Assembly (NCBI RefSeq): GCF_002871795.1 | Contig: NZ_PNHL01000002.1 | Span: 118,232 to 182,231 of the forward strand | DNA length: 64,000 nucleotides | From: Brachybacterium sp. UMB0905 | GTDB taxonomy: Bacteria; Actinomycetota; Actinomycetes; Actinomycetales; Dermabacteraceae | Direction of reading: 5' to 3' | Shown: positions 1-8,309 of the stretch, in pieces | How positions within the stretch are numbered: position 1 is the first letter of the stretch | Layout: every line of letters begins with the position of its first letter | The notes under the pieces: generated by a model | Database searches by the model: none | What the model saw: the letters and a program-made list of their open reading frames with translations, nothing else | Told to the model about the DNA's origin: nothing | Made by a program: the position numbers and the translations under genes

Positions 1-1115
1 CCCTGCCCATCGGCCGCAGGGTCGGTCCCCTGACCGTCATCGATGACCTCGATCATCAGCTGCTCGGCGGTGCGGTCGATGCGCACGCTCGCCGCCGCCT
101 CGGGACCGGCGTGCTTGAGCACATTGGTCAGCGACTCCTGTACCAGGCGGAACAGGGACAGTCCCAGTGCCTGCGGGAGATCATCCAGCGGCCCCGTGCG
201 CTCGAGGGTGACCGGCAGCCCGGCACTGCGCACACGCTCCACCAGCTCATCGAGCATCTCCGGGCCCGGCTGGGGACCGAAGCTCGTCTCCTCCTCCTGC
301 CGCAGCACTCCGAGCAAGGACCGCATATCCGCGAGCGCTGCCCGCCCGGTCTGCCCGATGGTGCCCAGCACCTCTCTGGCCCGCTGCGGATCCTGCGAGG
401 CGACGAACCGGCCGCCATCGGCCTGCGCGATGATCACCGACAGCGAGTGCGCGACCACGTCATGCATCTCCCGGGCGATCCGCGCCCGCTCATCGGCGAC
501 GGCGAGGGCAGTGCGCTGCTCGCGCTCGCGCACCGCCTGCTCGGCCCGATCACGATGCAGAGCGACCTCGCGCATCCGGGCGCGCTGCAGGTTCGCCACC
601 GCCCACACCGCGATCACGGAAATGGTGCCCACCACCATCAGCCCGCCGAAGGTGACCAGGCCCGCGAGGGGGCTGCCGTACTCGCCCACCGTCGCGGTGA
701 TGCCCCACTGCACGGCCTGGACCAGCACCCCCAGCAGACCGGCGCAGATCCCGATGATGTGCGCGGCGGTGGTGCCGTACGCGATGGCGCAGAACATGGC
801 GTAGAACGTCATGACGTCGCCGATGACGACTGGCACGTTCACGACCACATGGGCCACGGCGAGGGCACCGATGATGATCACCCCCAGCAGGGGCCGGGTG
901 CGGCACAGCGGGCCGGCGGCGATCATCGGGACGCTGAACAGCGTCCACCAACTCGTCGTCCCGGTGACCAGGGAGAACAGCAGCACCAGCAGGCTCGCGC
1001 CGCCAAAGATGATGAGGTCCACGGTGGTGGGATGCTCGATGATCCAGCGAAAGGGGTCCCGAGCCGGACGCTGCGTCGAGGGCAGCGCCGTATCAGGGCT
1101 CATCGGATCGCTCAT
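1..1115 (-). CDS. Sensor histidine kinase, NarL/DesK type (partial, C-terminus beyond left edge)
   Basis: The frame is open on the minus strand from an ATG at 1115 to the window edge, so about 371 N-terminal residues are visible and the last residues are missing. Residues ~20-165 are a hydrophobic sensor region with several membrane segments. A HisKA_3 dimerisation/phosphoacceptor motif ERARIAREMHDVVAH follows, with the phosphorylated His at about residue 218. Near the edge come the N-box-like LVQESLTNVLKHA and the ATP-binding G-box DDGQG of the HATPase_c domain. Family knowledge: such kinases sense a membrane or extracellular cue and phosphorylate a LuxR/NarL-type response regulator, normally the next gene, which would lie left of the window. 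The signal sensed cannot be told from the sequence. Confidence 0.88.
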   Translation of the reverse strand, partial: MSDPMSPDTALPSTQRPARDPFRWIIEHPTTVDLIIFGGASLLVLLFSLVTGTTSWWTLFSVPMIAAGPLCRTRPLLGVIIIGALAVAHVVVNVPVVIGDVMTFYAMFCAIAYGTTAAHIIGICAGLLGVLVQAVQWGITATVGEYGSPLAGLVTFGGLMVVGTISVIAVWAVANLQRARMREVALHRDRAEQAVREREQRTALAVADERARIAREMHDVVAHSLSVIIAQADGGRFVASQDPQRAREVLGTIGQTGRAALADMRSLLGVLRQEEETSFGPQPGPEMLDELVERVRSAGLPVTLERTGPLDDLPQALGLSLFRLVQESLTNVLKHAGPEAAASVRIDRTAEQLMIEVIDDGQGTDPAADGQ

Positions 1116-1194
1116 GCGTCGAGATTACGGTGCGCCCGCGCGGCGGGACGTCCGCCCCCGGTCGGACATGCGGCGCAGCAGGTCGAGGCACGGG

Positions 1195-1941
1195 TCACAG
1201 CAGGCGCTGGGGTCCCTCCAGCAGCTCGGGGCCCTCATTGCCCACCTTTCCCACCGCCGGGTCCACCTCCCGCACCATCAGCAGAGCATCATCCATCAGG
1301 TGGGAGTCCTCGCGGATCCAGTCCGCGGCGGCGTGCCGGTCATCCATCTGCGGATCCAGCCATGCATCGACCTGCTCGCGTGGGAGCATCACCGGGGTGC
1401 GGTCGTGGATCTCGCGCAGATCCTCGGTGGCTTCGCGGGTGATGATCGTGGCCGAGAGCAGGAAGGCACCATCCTCGCTCGCGGCGGGACCGTCATGGCC
1501 ACCGGGCCCCTTCCACCAGGACACCAGGCCCGCCATGAACAGCGGGGAGCCGTCCTGCCGGGCGATGAAGAACGGCTGCTTGCGCGCACCCTGCGGGCCA
1601 CGCACCCACTCGTAATACCCGTCCATCGGGATGATCGCCCGGTAGCGCGCAAGAGACCCGCGGAAGCTGGGCTTGTCCTCCAGACTCTCCCGCCGCGCGT
1701 TGAAGGTCCGCGAGGAGAACGAGACATCCTTCGCGAACGGGGCCAGCAGTCCCCAGCGGGCGATCCGCAGTGCACGCAACACCTCCCCGGAGTCGCGGTC
1801 CACCGATTCGGTGACCACGTAGATCGGTGCCGTGGGCGGAATGCTCCAGCGATCGCGCAGATGCGGATCCGCCAGATCCACCGCCTTCAGGTCATCGACC
1901 AGCGGCTCGATCTCCTGGAAGAAGGCGAAGCGCCCGCACAT
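1195..1941 (-). CDS. yedK: SRAP-domain protein, abasic-site DNA-protein crosslinker (YedK/HMCES family)
   Basis: This 248-residue protein starts MCGRF; the initiator Met is removed to expose Cys2, the residue that crosslinks abasic sites in single-stranded DNA. Other expected active-site residues are visible: Asn81 in NARRES, Glu111 in GYYEWVR and His179 in HDRTPVML. Length and motif order match the SRAP family. By family knowledge it shields abasic sites during replication, forming a thiazolidine-linked DNA-protein crosslink in the cytoplasm. Its start lies 1 nt from the stop of the downstream-coordinate YihY gene on the same strand, so the two are probably cotranscribed from upstream of 3145. 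No LexA-like box was recognised. Confidence 0.93.
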   Translation of the reverse strand: MCGRFAFFQEIEPLVDDLKAVDLADPHLRDRWSIPPTAPIYVVTESVDRDSGEVLRALRIARWGLLAPFAKDVSFSSRTFNARRESLEDKPSFRGSLARYRAIIPMDGYYEWVRGPQGARKQPFFIARQDGSPLFMAGLVSWWKGPGGHDGPAASEDGAFLLSATIITREATEDLREIHDRTPVMLPREQVDAWLDPQMDDRHAAADWIREDSHLMDDALLMVREVDPAVGKVGNEGPELLEGPQRLL

Positions 1942-1942
1942 C

Positions 1943-3145
1943 TCAGGCGTCCCGCGAACGGTCCGCGGAACCCTGCGATGAATCCTCCGCCGACTCCGGC
2001 GCGGCGTTCTGGTCGCTTGCGGTACCGGTATCGATGCCCGGTTCGCGCTGCGGGCTCAGGCGGCTGTCCTCGCCGGTATACGCCTCACGGTCATGGTGGA
2101 GGTTCCGCAGGCGGATATCGCGGCCCTCGTCGACGATCTGCTCGTGCTTCTCATCGGCCTTGATCGCGGCGGCATCCTCCCGCAGCGGCAGCGTCAGGGA
2201 CTTCTCCGCGGGGCGCCCGGACTCGAGCTCCTGGGCCCGTTCGAACTCCGCATCGACCTCGGTGCCGATCACGATCACGATGTTCATCACCCACAGGGCG
2301 AACAGCACCGCCATCACACCGCCGATCGCGCCGTAGCTGGAGTAGCCGGCCACGGTTGCCATGTAGATGCTCAGCGCCACCGCTGCGATGATCACGCCGA
2401 GGATCGCGAACACGCCGCCGGGGGAGATGAAGCGGTAAGGCTTTTCGATGTTCGGGGCGCCCCAGTACAGCAGGGAGATCAGCGCGAAGGCGAGCACGAG
2501 GATCACCGGCCACTTCGCCCACGTCCAGATGGGCAGGAAGGATTCGGTGAGGAATTCCAGCAGCCCGGTGGCGCCGATGGTGGAGGCGATCGGCCCCAGC
2601 AGGCCCTCCACGATGGTCTGCGACAGCAGCAGGGAGATCATGATCGCCAGCATCCCCAGGATCATCGCGAGCGTCAGCAGCAGCATGGTGCCGTTCATCT
2701 TGATCGCGCCGCGGCCCTCGGGGATCTCGTAGATCAGGTTGGCCACGCGCCCGTAGGCCTTGATGTACGCCGAGGCGGACCACAGGGCGGTGGCGATACC
2801 GATGATCAGCGCGATCGTGCCGCCCGTGGCAGAGCCCATCAGCGAGTTCACGGTGTCGCGGATCGCGTCATCGGCCCCGAGCCCGCTGCCGCCGGCGGCG
2901 GAGTTCACCAGATCCACGAGCATGTCTGCGATCTGATCCTTCAGGTCCGCCAGCAGCAGTGTGGCCAGCGAGAACATGGCCAGCAGCGTCGGCGCGATGG
3001 ACAGCACCATGAAGTAGGTGAGCTTCGCAGCCTGGTCGGTGCCCTGGTCCTTCATGAACTCGGACAGGACCCGCTTGGCCATGTACTTCACGGTGGACCC
3101 GCTCAGCTTTTGTGAGTCATCGGTGGAGGTGGAGGAGTCGGCCAT
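1943..3145 (-). CDS. YihY/virulence factor BrkB family membrane protein
   Basis: A 400-residue integral membrane protein with about six hydrophobic segments between residues ~35 and 320. It carries the family hallmark region AAKLTYFMVLSIAPTLLA near the N-terminus and later AILGVIIAAVALSIYMATVAG. The C-terminal ~80 residues are charged and cytosolic-looking. The start at 3145 (MADSSTSTDD) has a clear AGGAG 6 nt upstream; an in-frame start 34 codons earlier has none. The family was once annotated as ribonuclease BN, but that assignment was withdrawn and its function is unresolved (transport or envelope roles are proposed). It is divergent from the Tad operon and shares a ~215 bp spacer holding a perfect DnaA box. 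Confidence 0.85.
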   Translation of the reverse strand: MADSSTSTDDSQKLSGSTVKYMAKRVLSEFMKDQGTDQAAKLTYFMVLSIAPTLLAMFSLATLLLADLKDQIADMLVDLVNSAAGGSGLGADDAIRDTVNSLMGSATGGTIALIIGIATALWSASAYIKAYGRVANLIYEIPEGRGAIKMNGTMLLLTLAMILGMLAIMISLLLSQTIVEGLLGPIASTIGATGLLEFLTESFLPIWTWAKWPVILVLAFALISLLYWGAPNIEKPYRFISPGGVFAILGVIIAAVALSIYMATVAGYSSYGAIGGVMAVLFALWVMNIVIVIGTEVDAEFERAQELESGRPAEKSLTLPLREDAAAIKADEKHEQIVDEGRDIRLRNLHHDREAYTGEDSRLSPQREPGIDTGTASDQNAAPESAEDSSQGSADRSRDA

Positions 3146-3216
3146 GGATGCTCCTGGGGGATCAGGCGGGACGCGGCGGTCGGCAGCCATCTTGCCATGC
3201 GCAGAGGTCTGAAGAG

Positions 3217-3225
3217 TTATCCACA
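3217..3225 (+). promoter_or_regulatory. Perfect consensus DnaA box
   Basis: TTATCCACA, the exact DnaA-binding consensus, lies in the divergent spacer between the YihY gene (start 3145) and cpaF (start 3361). It is isolated here, with no cluster and no AT-rich unwinding element, so it is not an origin. It could act as a DnaA titration or transcription-control site; that is inference. Confidence 0.5.
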
Positions 3226-3360
3226 AGCGGCGGGGATCGTCCCACACGACGGCCCTCGTACCCCTACAGTGTCCACGGAGATGCGATCTGCATCACGTGC
3301 AGCGTGGGGCTGTGCGTCATGTGTCGCAGGGAGTCGACGTCGCCAGGAAGGGGATGAGGG

Positions 3361-4590
3361 GTGGACGCTGTCGCCGTCATCGAGGAGGAGTCGCGCGAGC
3401 TGATCCGCCGACGCGGTCTGGACGCGCGGGCCGATCAGCTCGAGCCGCTGATCCGCGAGGTCCTCGCCGACTACGATCGCCGCTCCTCCTCAGGTGAGGT
3501 GCCCGTACTGCGGGCCGATGAGGACACCGTCGTCGCTGAGGTCGCCGCCCGGATCGGCGGATTCGGGCCGCTGCAGGAGCTGATCGATGATCCGGTGATC
3601 GAGGAAATATGGTTGAACTCGCCATCGGAGGTCTTTGTCGCACGCAACGGCCGCAGCGAGCTGACCACCATTGTGCTCAGCGACGACGAGGTGCGCGGGA
3701 TCGTGGAACGGATGCTGGTCAGCTCCGGGCGGCGCCTGGACCTGTCCACCCCGTTCGTGGATGCGCTGCTGCCCGACGGGTCGCGCCTGCACGTGGTCAT
3801 CCCCTCGGTCACCCGGGCGCACTGGGCGATCAACATCCGCAAATTCGTCGCCAAGGCCCATGACCTCGAGGGGCTCGTGGCGCTCGGCTCGCTGACCCCG
3901 CAGGCGGCAGCGTTCCTCGATGCGGCGATCGCCTCCGGGCTGAACCTCATCGCCTCCGGCAGTACAGGGGCAGGCAAAACCACCTTCCTGCGCTGCCTCG
4001 CCCAGTCGATCGGACCGCGCGAACGCGTGGTGACCATCGAAGAGGTCTTCGAACTGAACCTCGCGCTGCGGGACGTGGTCGCGATGCAGACGCGCCAGGC
4101 GAACCTCGAAGGCACCGGGGAGATCTCCATGCGCCGCCTGGTCAAAGAGGCGCTGCGCATGCGGCCCAGCCGCATCATCGTCGGCGAGGTGCGTGAGGCC
4201 GAGAGCCTGGACATGCTGATCGCTCTGAACAGCGGTCTGCCGGGGCTCGCGTCGATCCACGCGAACTCCGCCCGCGATGCCGTGACGAAGCTGTGCACTC
4301 TCCCGTTGCTCGCCGGGGAGAACGTCTCCAGCCGCTTCGTGGTCCCCACGGTCGCAAGCGCCATCGACCTCGTTGTGCACCTGGACATTCTTCCGGATGG
4401 TCGACGGCGCGTCCGGGAAATCGTCGCGCTCTCGGGACGCGTCGAGGATGAGGTCATCGAGATCACCGAGGTGTTCGCCCTGCGCGAGGGCAAGCTCGCG
4501 CGCAGCCAGGGGCACCCGCCGCATGCCGAGCGCTTCGCCCAGGCGGGCTATGACCTGAGCGCCCTGCTGGGACGGCAGGTGGCGGCATGA
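3361..4590 (+). CDS. cpaF: Tad/Flp pilus assembly ATPase CpaF (TadA)
   Basis: A 409-residue secretion ATPase of the VirB11-like GSPII_E family. Walker A is GSTGAGKTT at residues 200-208; downstream are an acidic Walker-B/Asp-box region (VVTIEEVFELN), the conserved RPSRIIVGEVREAESLDML and HANSARDAV. It powers polymerisation and retraction of type IVb (Flp) pilins as a hexamer at the inner face of the membrane. The GTG start at 3361 is preceded by purine-rich AAGGGGATGAGG. It is the first gene of a tight operon: tadB begins inside its stop codon (ATGA overlap at 4587). In mycobacterial and streptomycete relatives this position is held by the same ATPase, followed by two TadB/C-type membrane proteins. 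Confidence 0.94.
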   Translation: MDAVAVIEEESRELIRRRGLDARADQLEPLIREVLADYDRRSSSGEVPVLRADEDTVVAEVAARIGGFGPLQELIDDPVIEEIWLNSPSEVFVARNGRSELTTIVLSDDEVRGIVERMLVSSGRRLDLSTPFVDALLPDGSRLHVVIPSVTRAHWAINIRKFVAKAHDLEGLVALGSLTPQAAAFLDAAIASGLNLIASGSTGAGKTTFLRCLAQSIGPRERVVTIEEVFELNLALRDVVAMQTRQANLEGTGEISMRRLVKEALRMRPSRIIVGEVREAESLDMLIALNSGLPGLASIHANSARDAVTKLCTLPLLAGENVSSRFVVPTVASAIDLVVHLDILPDGRRRVREIVALSGRVEDEVIEITEVFALREGKLARSQGHPPHAERFAQAGYDLSALLGRQVAA

Positions 4591-5459
4591 GTGACGGCGC
4601 GTTCCTGGGGCTCATCGCGGGACTGGGCCTGCTGTCGATCTGGTGGTCGATGTGGGAGCAGGAGGACCGCCCCGCACGCCGCGGCCCCCTGGCCCGGGCG
4701 ATGGATGATCTGCGCGATGACCTGGTGAAAGTGGGGCTCGGCACCGTGCCGCCCGCCGCGGTGCCGGCCCTCAGCGCCGGCTTCGGGCTGGTGGTCGCAG
4801 CTGTCCTGTGGGCGATCTCCAGCGCCGTGGTGCCCGCGCTCGCGATCGGGCTGGTCAGTTCGATCATCCCGGTGCTCGTGCTGCGCGGAGCGGCCCGACG
4901 GCGCACCACGGCGATGCGTGAGGTGTGGCCGGAGGCGGTGGACCACATCAACTCCGCAGTCCGCGCCGGCCTGTCCCTGCCGGAGGCCCTGGTTCAGCTC
5001 AGCCATAAGGGCCCGGAGGAGCTGCGCCCGGCCTTCGCCGAGTTCTCGCTTGACTACCAGGCCAGCGGCGACTTCGCCGCGAGCCTGGATCGGCTCAAGA
5101 TTCGCCTGGCGGATCCGGTGGGTGACCGTATCGTCGAGGCCCTGCGCATCACTCGCGATGTGGGCGGAACAGATCTCGGCGGTCTGCTGCGCACCCTGTC
5201 CGCCTTCCTGCGCGAAGACGCCCGTACCCGCGCCGAGCTCGAGGCTCGGCAGTCCTGGACCGTGAACGCCGCCCGGCTCGCGCTGGTGGCTCCCTGGGTG
5301 GTGCTCGCCCTCATGGCCACCCGCCCGGAAGCGGCCCAGGCCTATGACTCCAGCGCCGGGCTGGTTCTGATCATCACCGGGGCCGGGGTGTCCGTGATCG
5401 CCTACCGGGTGATGCTTCTGATCGCTCGCCTGCCCCAGGATGAGCGGGTGCTGCGATGA
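4587..5459 (+). CDS. tadB: TadB-like type II secretion system F-family membrane protein
   Basis: A 290-residue protein with an N-terminal membrane anchor, a hydrophobic pair around residues 60-95, a cytoplasmic T2SSF/GspF domain (about 105-245, including HINSAVRAGLSLPEALVQLS and ITRDVGGTDLGGLLRTLS) and two C-terminal membrane helices. It forms the inner-membrane platform that couples the CpaF ATPase to the pilus. The ATG overlaps the cpaF stop by 4 nt and its own stop overlaps the tadC start by 4 nt, implying translational coupling. The order CpaF-TadB-TadC fixes the assignment, although TadB and TadC are paralogues and the labels are conventional. Confidence 0.9.
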   Translation: MSDGAFLGLIAGLGLLSIWWSMWEQEDRPARRGPLARAMDDLRDDLVKVGLGTVPPAAVPALSAGFGLVVAAVLWAISSAVVPALAIGLVSSIIPVLVLRGAARRRTTAMREVWPEAVDHINSAVRAGLSLPEALVQLSHKGPEELRPAFAEFSLDYQASGDFAASLDRLKIRLADPVGDRIVEALRITRDVGGTDLGGLLRTLSAFLREDARTRAELEARQSWTVNAARLALVAPWVVLALMATRPEAAQAYDSSAGLVLIITGAGVSVIAYRVMLLIARLPQDERVLR

Positions 5460-6400
5460 GCCTCACCGGTGACGTTCTTGCGGGCATGCTGCTGGGCCTG
5501 GTGCTCGGCGTCGGGCTGTGGCTCGTCCTCAGCCGCCTGCCCGGTCTGCGCACGCGCGATCTCGATGTGCGCATCGACCCCTACCTACGCCGTGCCCCCT
5601 CGGCTGCGCTGCTGGGCACCCCACGGCGGCGTGGGCGCACTCGCGTGGTGGTGGAGAACCTGCTCGGCCCGGTCGCGGCCAAGGGGATCGGCATCCTCGA
5701 ACGGCTCACCGGGGGAGCGGAGCAGCTCGAGCGCCGACTGCGCCTGGCCGGGCGCCGCATCAGCACCGACTCCTTCCGGGTCGAACAGGTGGTGCTGGGA
5801 GCCATCGGCCTGGTGCTCGGGCTGGTGGTGGCCCTCGCCGCGATCACCCTGCGTGGCGCGAGCCCACTGCTGGGCCTGGTCATCGTGGCCCTGGGAGCGC
5901 TCAGCGGCGTGCTGCTGCGCGACTACCTGCTGGGCGTGGAGATCAAGCGCCGCGCCTCCCGCATGGCCCGCGAATTCCCCACCGTCGCGGACCTGCTGGC
6001 CCTGGCCGTGGCAGCAGGGGAAAGTCCGATCGCCGCTATGGAACGCGTGGCCCGCACCTCCCACGGGGCACTGCCCGACGAGTTCGCGGCCACCGTCGCG
6101 GATATCCGCTCCGGAACCAGCATCGCCCAGGCCCTCGCCTCCCTGGGAGCTCGCACCCCGCTGGAGGCACTGAACCGGTTCGGCGAAGGCGTATCCATCG
6201 CGATCGAGCGCGGCACCCCGCTCGCCGAGGTGCTGCGCGCCCAGGCACAGGATGCCCGTGAAGCATCCAAGCGCGACCTCATGGAACTCGCCGGTCAGAG
6301 GGAGATCTTCATGCTGGTTCCGGTGGTGTTCTTCGTCCTGCCGCTGGTGATCATCTTCGCGATCTTCCCTGGCCTCGCGGTGCTGGAGATCTCCCTCTAG
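5456..6400 (+). CDS. tadC: TadC-like type II secretion system F-family membrane protein
   Basis: A 314-residue paralogue of the preceding gene: an N-terminal membrane helix, two central helices (about residues 100-160), a T2SSF cytoplasmic domain with FPTVADLLALAVAAGESPIAA, and a C-terminal double hydrophobic stretch. It probably pairs with TadB as the membrane platform of the Flp pilus. The start codon overlaps the tadB stop (ATGA). A gap of ~120 bp follows before the pilin-like gene. Within that gap the phrase 'ccagaccattcaccaccgac' is partly repeated, and a purine-rich GAAGGAGAG lies just before the next start. No separate promoter was recognised with confidence. Confidence 0.9.
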   Translation: MSLTGDVLAGMLLGLVLGVGLWLVLSRLPGLRTRDLDVRIDPYLRRAPSAALLGTPRRRGRTRVVVENLLGPVAAKGIGILERLTGGAEQLERRLRLAGRRISTDSFRVEQVVLGAIGLVLGLVVALAAITLRGASPLLGLVIVALGALSGVLLRDYLLGVEIKRRASRMAREFPTVADLLALAVAAGESPIAAMERVARTSHGALPDEFAATVADIRSGTSIAQALASLGARTPLEALNRFGEGVSIAIERGTPLAEVLRAQAQDAREASKRDLMELAGQREIFMLVPVVFFVLPLVIIFAIFPGLAVLEISL

Positions 6401-6523
6401 CCCGCGCGTCACCGACCCGAGCCGTAGCCCCCAGACCACCCAATCGACCGCCCAGACCATTCACCACCGACCAGACCATTCATCAGCCGATACAGAGTCA
6501 TCTCACGACCGAAGGAGAGCATC

Positions 6524-6781
6524 ATGACCGTCCACCGCACCCGCCTGCAGCGCACTCCAGCCGCTTTGACCCGTGGCCGCAATGGTCTCGGCCCGGCTAC
6601 CGCCCGCCTCGCATCCCGACTGGCAGCGCGCCTGAACTCAGACCGCGGTGACGTGCCCGGCTGGGTGCTGATCACCCTCATGACCGCCGGGATCGTCGTG
6701 GCCCTGTGGGCGGTGGCCAGCGAGCAGATCGTGCAGATCTTCGAGAACGCGATGGCGCCGTTCCTCGGCGGCAGCCTCTGA
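6524..6781 (+). CDS. Small Flp-pilin-like protein
   Basis: An 85-residue protein with a basic N-terminus (many Arg), then DRGDVPGWVLITLMTAG and one hydrophobic helix ending in a short polar tail (APFLGGSL). Its size, position between tadC and the TadE-like genes, and single-helix layout fit the small Flp/DUF4244-type proteins of actinobacterial Tad loci. These are pilins processed by a prepilin peptidase and assembled by CpaF/TadB/TadC. The Gly-Asp before the hydrophobic part is where cleavage might occur, but this is not proven. The start has GAAGGAGAG 6-7 nt upstream. Identity as the major pilin is inference from context. Confidence 0.72.
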   Translation: MTVHRTRLQRTPAALTRGRNGLGPATARLASRLAARLNSDRGDVPGWVLITLMTAGIVVALWAVASEQIVQIFENAMAPFLGGSL

Positions 6782-6790
6782 GCCACGCGC

Positions 6791-7213
6791 ATGACGAGCT
6801 CTGCCCAGCAGCGTGCAGCGCAGCTCCGCCGATGGCGTGAGCGCCTGCGCGATGACCGGGGCTCGGCGGTCGCCGAGTTCCCGATGATCGCGGTGCTCAT
6901 CGTGATGACCGCCCTGCTCATCGTCCAGTCCGCGCTGATCATCCACACCCGCAACTCGCTCATCGACGCGGCGGTGCAGGGGGCGCGGCACGCCTCCCTC
7001 GAGGGCTCGGATCCCTCCGACGGTGCGCAGCGCGCGGAGGAGCTCATCGCCCAGCGTTTCGGGGATAGCTTCGCTGCCGAGGCCACCGCGGCGCAGGACG
7101 CCGACGGGATGATCCGGGTGGAGGTCACGGCCACGCTTCCGCTGGTCGGGCTGTTCGGGCCTGCCGGCTCCCTGCGTGTGGACGGCAGGGCGCTGGATGA
7201 GGAGGCGTGGTGA
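6791..7213 (+). CDS. TadE-family pilus-associated protein
   Basis: This 140-residue protein has a basic N-terminus followed by DDRGSAVAEFPMIAVLIVMTA, the TadE signature: a prepilin-like Gly-x-x-x-x-Glu segment leading into a hydrophobic helix. After it comes IHTRNSLIDAAVQGARHAS and an extracytoplasmic tail with strand-like pattern. TadE-like pseudopilins are minor components needed for Flp pilus assembly. It starts 9 nt after the pilin-like gene and its stop codon overlaps the next start, so it belongs to the same transcript. Confidence 0.85.
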   Translation: MTSSAQQRAAQLRRWRERLRDDRGSAVAEFPMIAVLIVMTALLIVQSALIIHTRNSLIDAAVQGARHASLEGSDPSDGAQRAEELIAQRFGDSFAAEATAAQDADGMIRVEVTATLPLVGLFGPAGSLRVDGRALDEEAW

Positions 7214-7851
7214 TGCAGCACGACTCCCCACGAACCCGATCAATGCTGGAGCACCCACCGGCAATGCAGGAGCGCCCACCGGCACTGCTGGAGAGCCCAC
7301 CGGCACTGCTGGAGAGCCCACCGGCATTACTGGAGAGCGGACCTGCACGACCGCGTCGGGAGCACCGCGCGCGCCCGCTACCCCGTGGGCGGCATCTGCG
7401 CCCAATACGTCCACTGCGCCTGCGCCTGCTGCGCGCCGAGCGGGGCAATGCGCTCGTGGAGTTCGTGGTGCTCTCCGCGGCGCTGCTGATCCCCTCGCTG
7501 TACCTCGTGCTCACGCTCGGCAACGTTCAAGCAGCTGCATTCGCCGCCGACACCATCTCGCGTGACGTGGCTCGGATCCACGCGATGGAGCAGGATCCGG
7601 CGCGGGCTCAGCAGCGCGCCCAGGCGCACACGGCGCTGATCCTCGAGGACTACGGCCTGGCCAGCAGTGACGTGACCGAGGTGTCCTGCAGCAAGGACCC
7701 CTGCGCGACCCCCGGCGGGACCGTCGGCGTGCAGGTGAGAATTCCCGTGCCCGTGCCCGGGCTCGGCATGATCCTGGGGGATGTGGGCCCGGTGTCCGTC
7801 GGCGCCTCCCACCTGCTCGAGGTGGACCAGTACCGGCAGGTGGAGCCATGA
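7213..7851 (+). CDS. TadE-like protein with repetitive proline-rich N-terminus
   Basis: A protein of about 212 residues if read from the ATG at 7213, chosen because AGGAGG ends 8 nt upstream; in-frame GTG codons at 7207 and 7210 are alternatives. Residues ~15-45 are a low-complexity PPALLES repeat encoded by a 21-bp tandem array. A basic stretch follows, then RGNALVEFVVLSAALL, the TadE prepilin-like motif with its membrane helix. The C-terminal part has two Cys (SCSKDPC) that could form a disulfide outside the membrane. It overlaps the preceding gene by 1 nt and the following one by 4 nt. The long repeat-bearing cytosolic N-terminus is unusual for TadE proteins. Confidence 0.78.
   Translation: MQHDSPRTRSMLEHPPAMQERPPALLESPPALLESPPALLESGPARPRREHRARPLPRGRHLRPIRPLRLRLLRAERGNALVEFVVLSAALLIPSLYLVLTLGNVQAAAFAADTISRDVARIHAMEQDPARAQQRAQAHTALILEDYGLASSDVTEVSCSKDPCATPGGTVGVQVRIPVPVPGLGMILGDVGPVSVGASHLLEVDQYRQVEP
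7254..7337 (+). repeat. 21-bp in-frame tandem repeat, four copies
   Basis: Four consecutive 21-bp units begin at 7254, 7275, 7296 and 7317. The core is CCCACCGGCACTGCTGGAG; units 2 and 3 are identical, while 1 and 4 differ at a few bases. A degenerate earlier unit (about 14 of 21 matches by eye) lies at 7233-7253. The unit encodes PPALLES and keeps frame, so copy number could vary without disrupting the gene. Confidence 0.9.
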
Positions 7852-8309
7852 GCGAGCATCTGGCGCGCCTGCGGGAGCGGATCGCAGGCACCTCCGGGTC
7901 GATGACCATCCTGACCACGGGCGTGCTCGTGGTGCTGCTCATGGTCATCGCCGTGGGCACCGCGGTGACCGGTGTTCAGCTAGAGCGCAACGGCCTGCAG
8001 CATGCCGCGGACGCCGCAGCCCTCGCCGCCTCCCAGGCGGTGGACCCCTCCGAGATCTACCGCGCCGGAGAGGGCAGCGTCATCTCGCCACCCGAAGCGC
8101 GGCAGGCCGCTGCTGATCACCTGGCCGCCTATCCCCTCGACAGCGACCGGGTCGAGGGAGTGGAGATCCTCGGGGTGACGGTTGCGGCCGATGGGACCGT
8201 GCATGTCGTGCTCGCCGCCCGAGCGCACCCGCCCCTGCTCAGCTGGTTCAGCCGGGAGACCGGGATGACGATTCCGCTGACCGTCACTGGAGAGGCCCGC
8301 GCCCGATGA
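7848..8309 (+). CDS. Rv3654c/TadG-like TadE-family protein
   Basis: A 153-residue protein with SGSMTILTTGVLVVLLMVIAV as an N-terminal hydrophobic segment, then LERNGLQHAADAAALAASQA. The 'QHAADAAALAAS' pattern is typical of TadG/Rv3654c-type proteins that follow TadE genes in actinobacteria. It is probably a membrane-anchored minor pilus component whose C-terminal part lies outside the membrane. Its ATG overlaps the preceding stop (ATGA) and its own stop overlaps the glycerate kinase start, so it is the last pilus gene of the operon. Confidence 0.82.
   Translation: MSEHLARLRERIAGTSGSMTILTTGVLVVLLMVIAVGTAVTGVQLERNGLQHAADAAALAASQAVDPSEIYRAGEGSVISPPEARQAAADHLAAYPLDSDRVEGVEILGVTVAADGTVHVVLAARAHPPLLSWFSRETGMTIPLTVTGEARAR

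Noticed and set aside
1943..3247. Longer start for the YihY protein at 3247
   Set aside because: The extra 34 residues are hydrophilic and unlike the family, while the ATG at 3145 has a well-placed AGGAG.
3100..3360. Replication origin at the DnaA box
   Set aside because: There is a single box, no AT-rich unwinding region and no dnaA/dnaN/rpmH neighbours.
7254..7337. CRISPR-like array
   Set aside because: The units are contiguous with no spacers and lie in frame inside a TadE-type gene; no cas genes are present.
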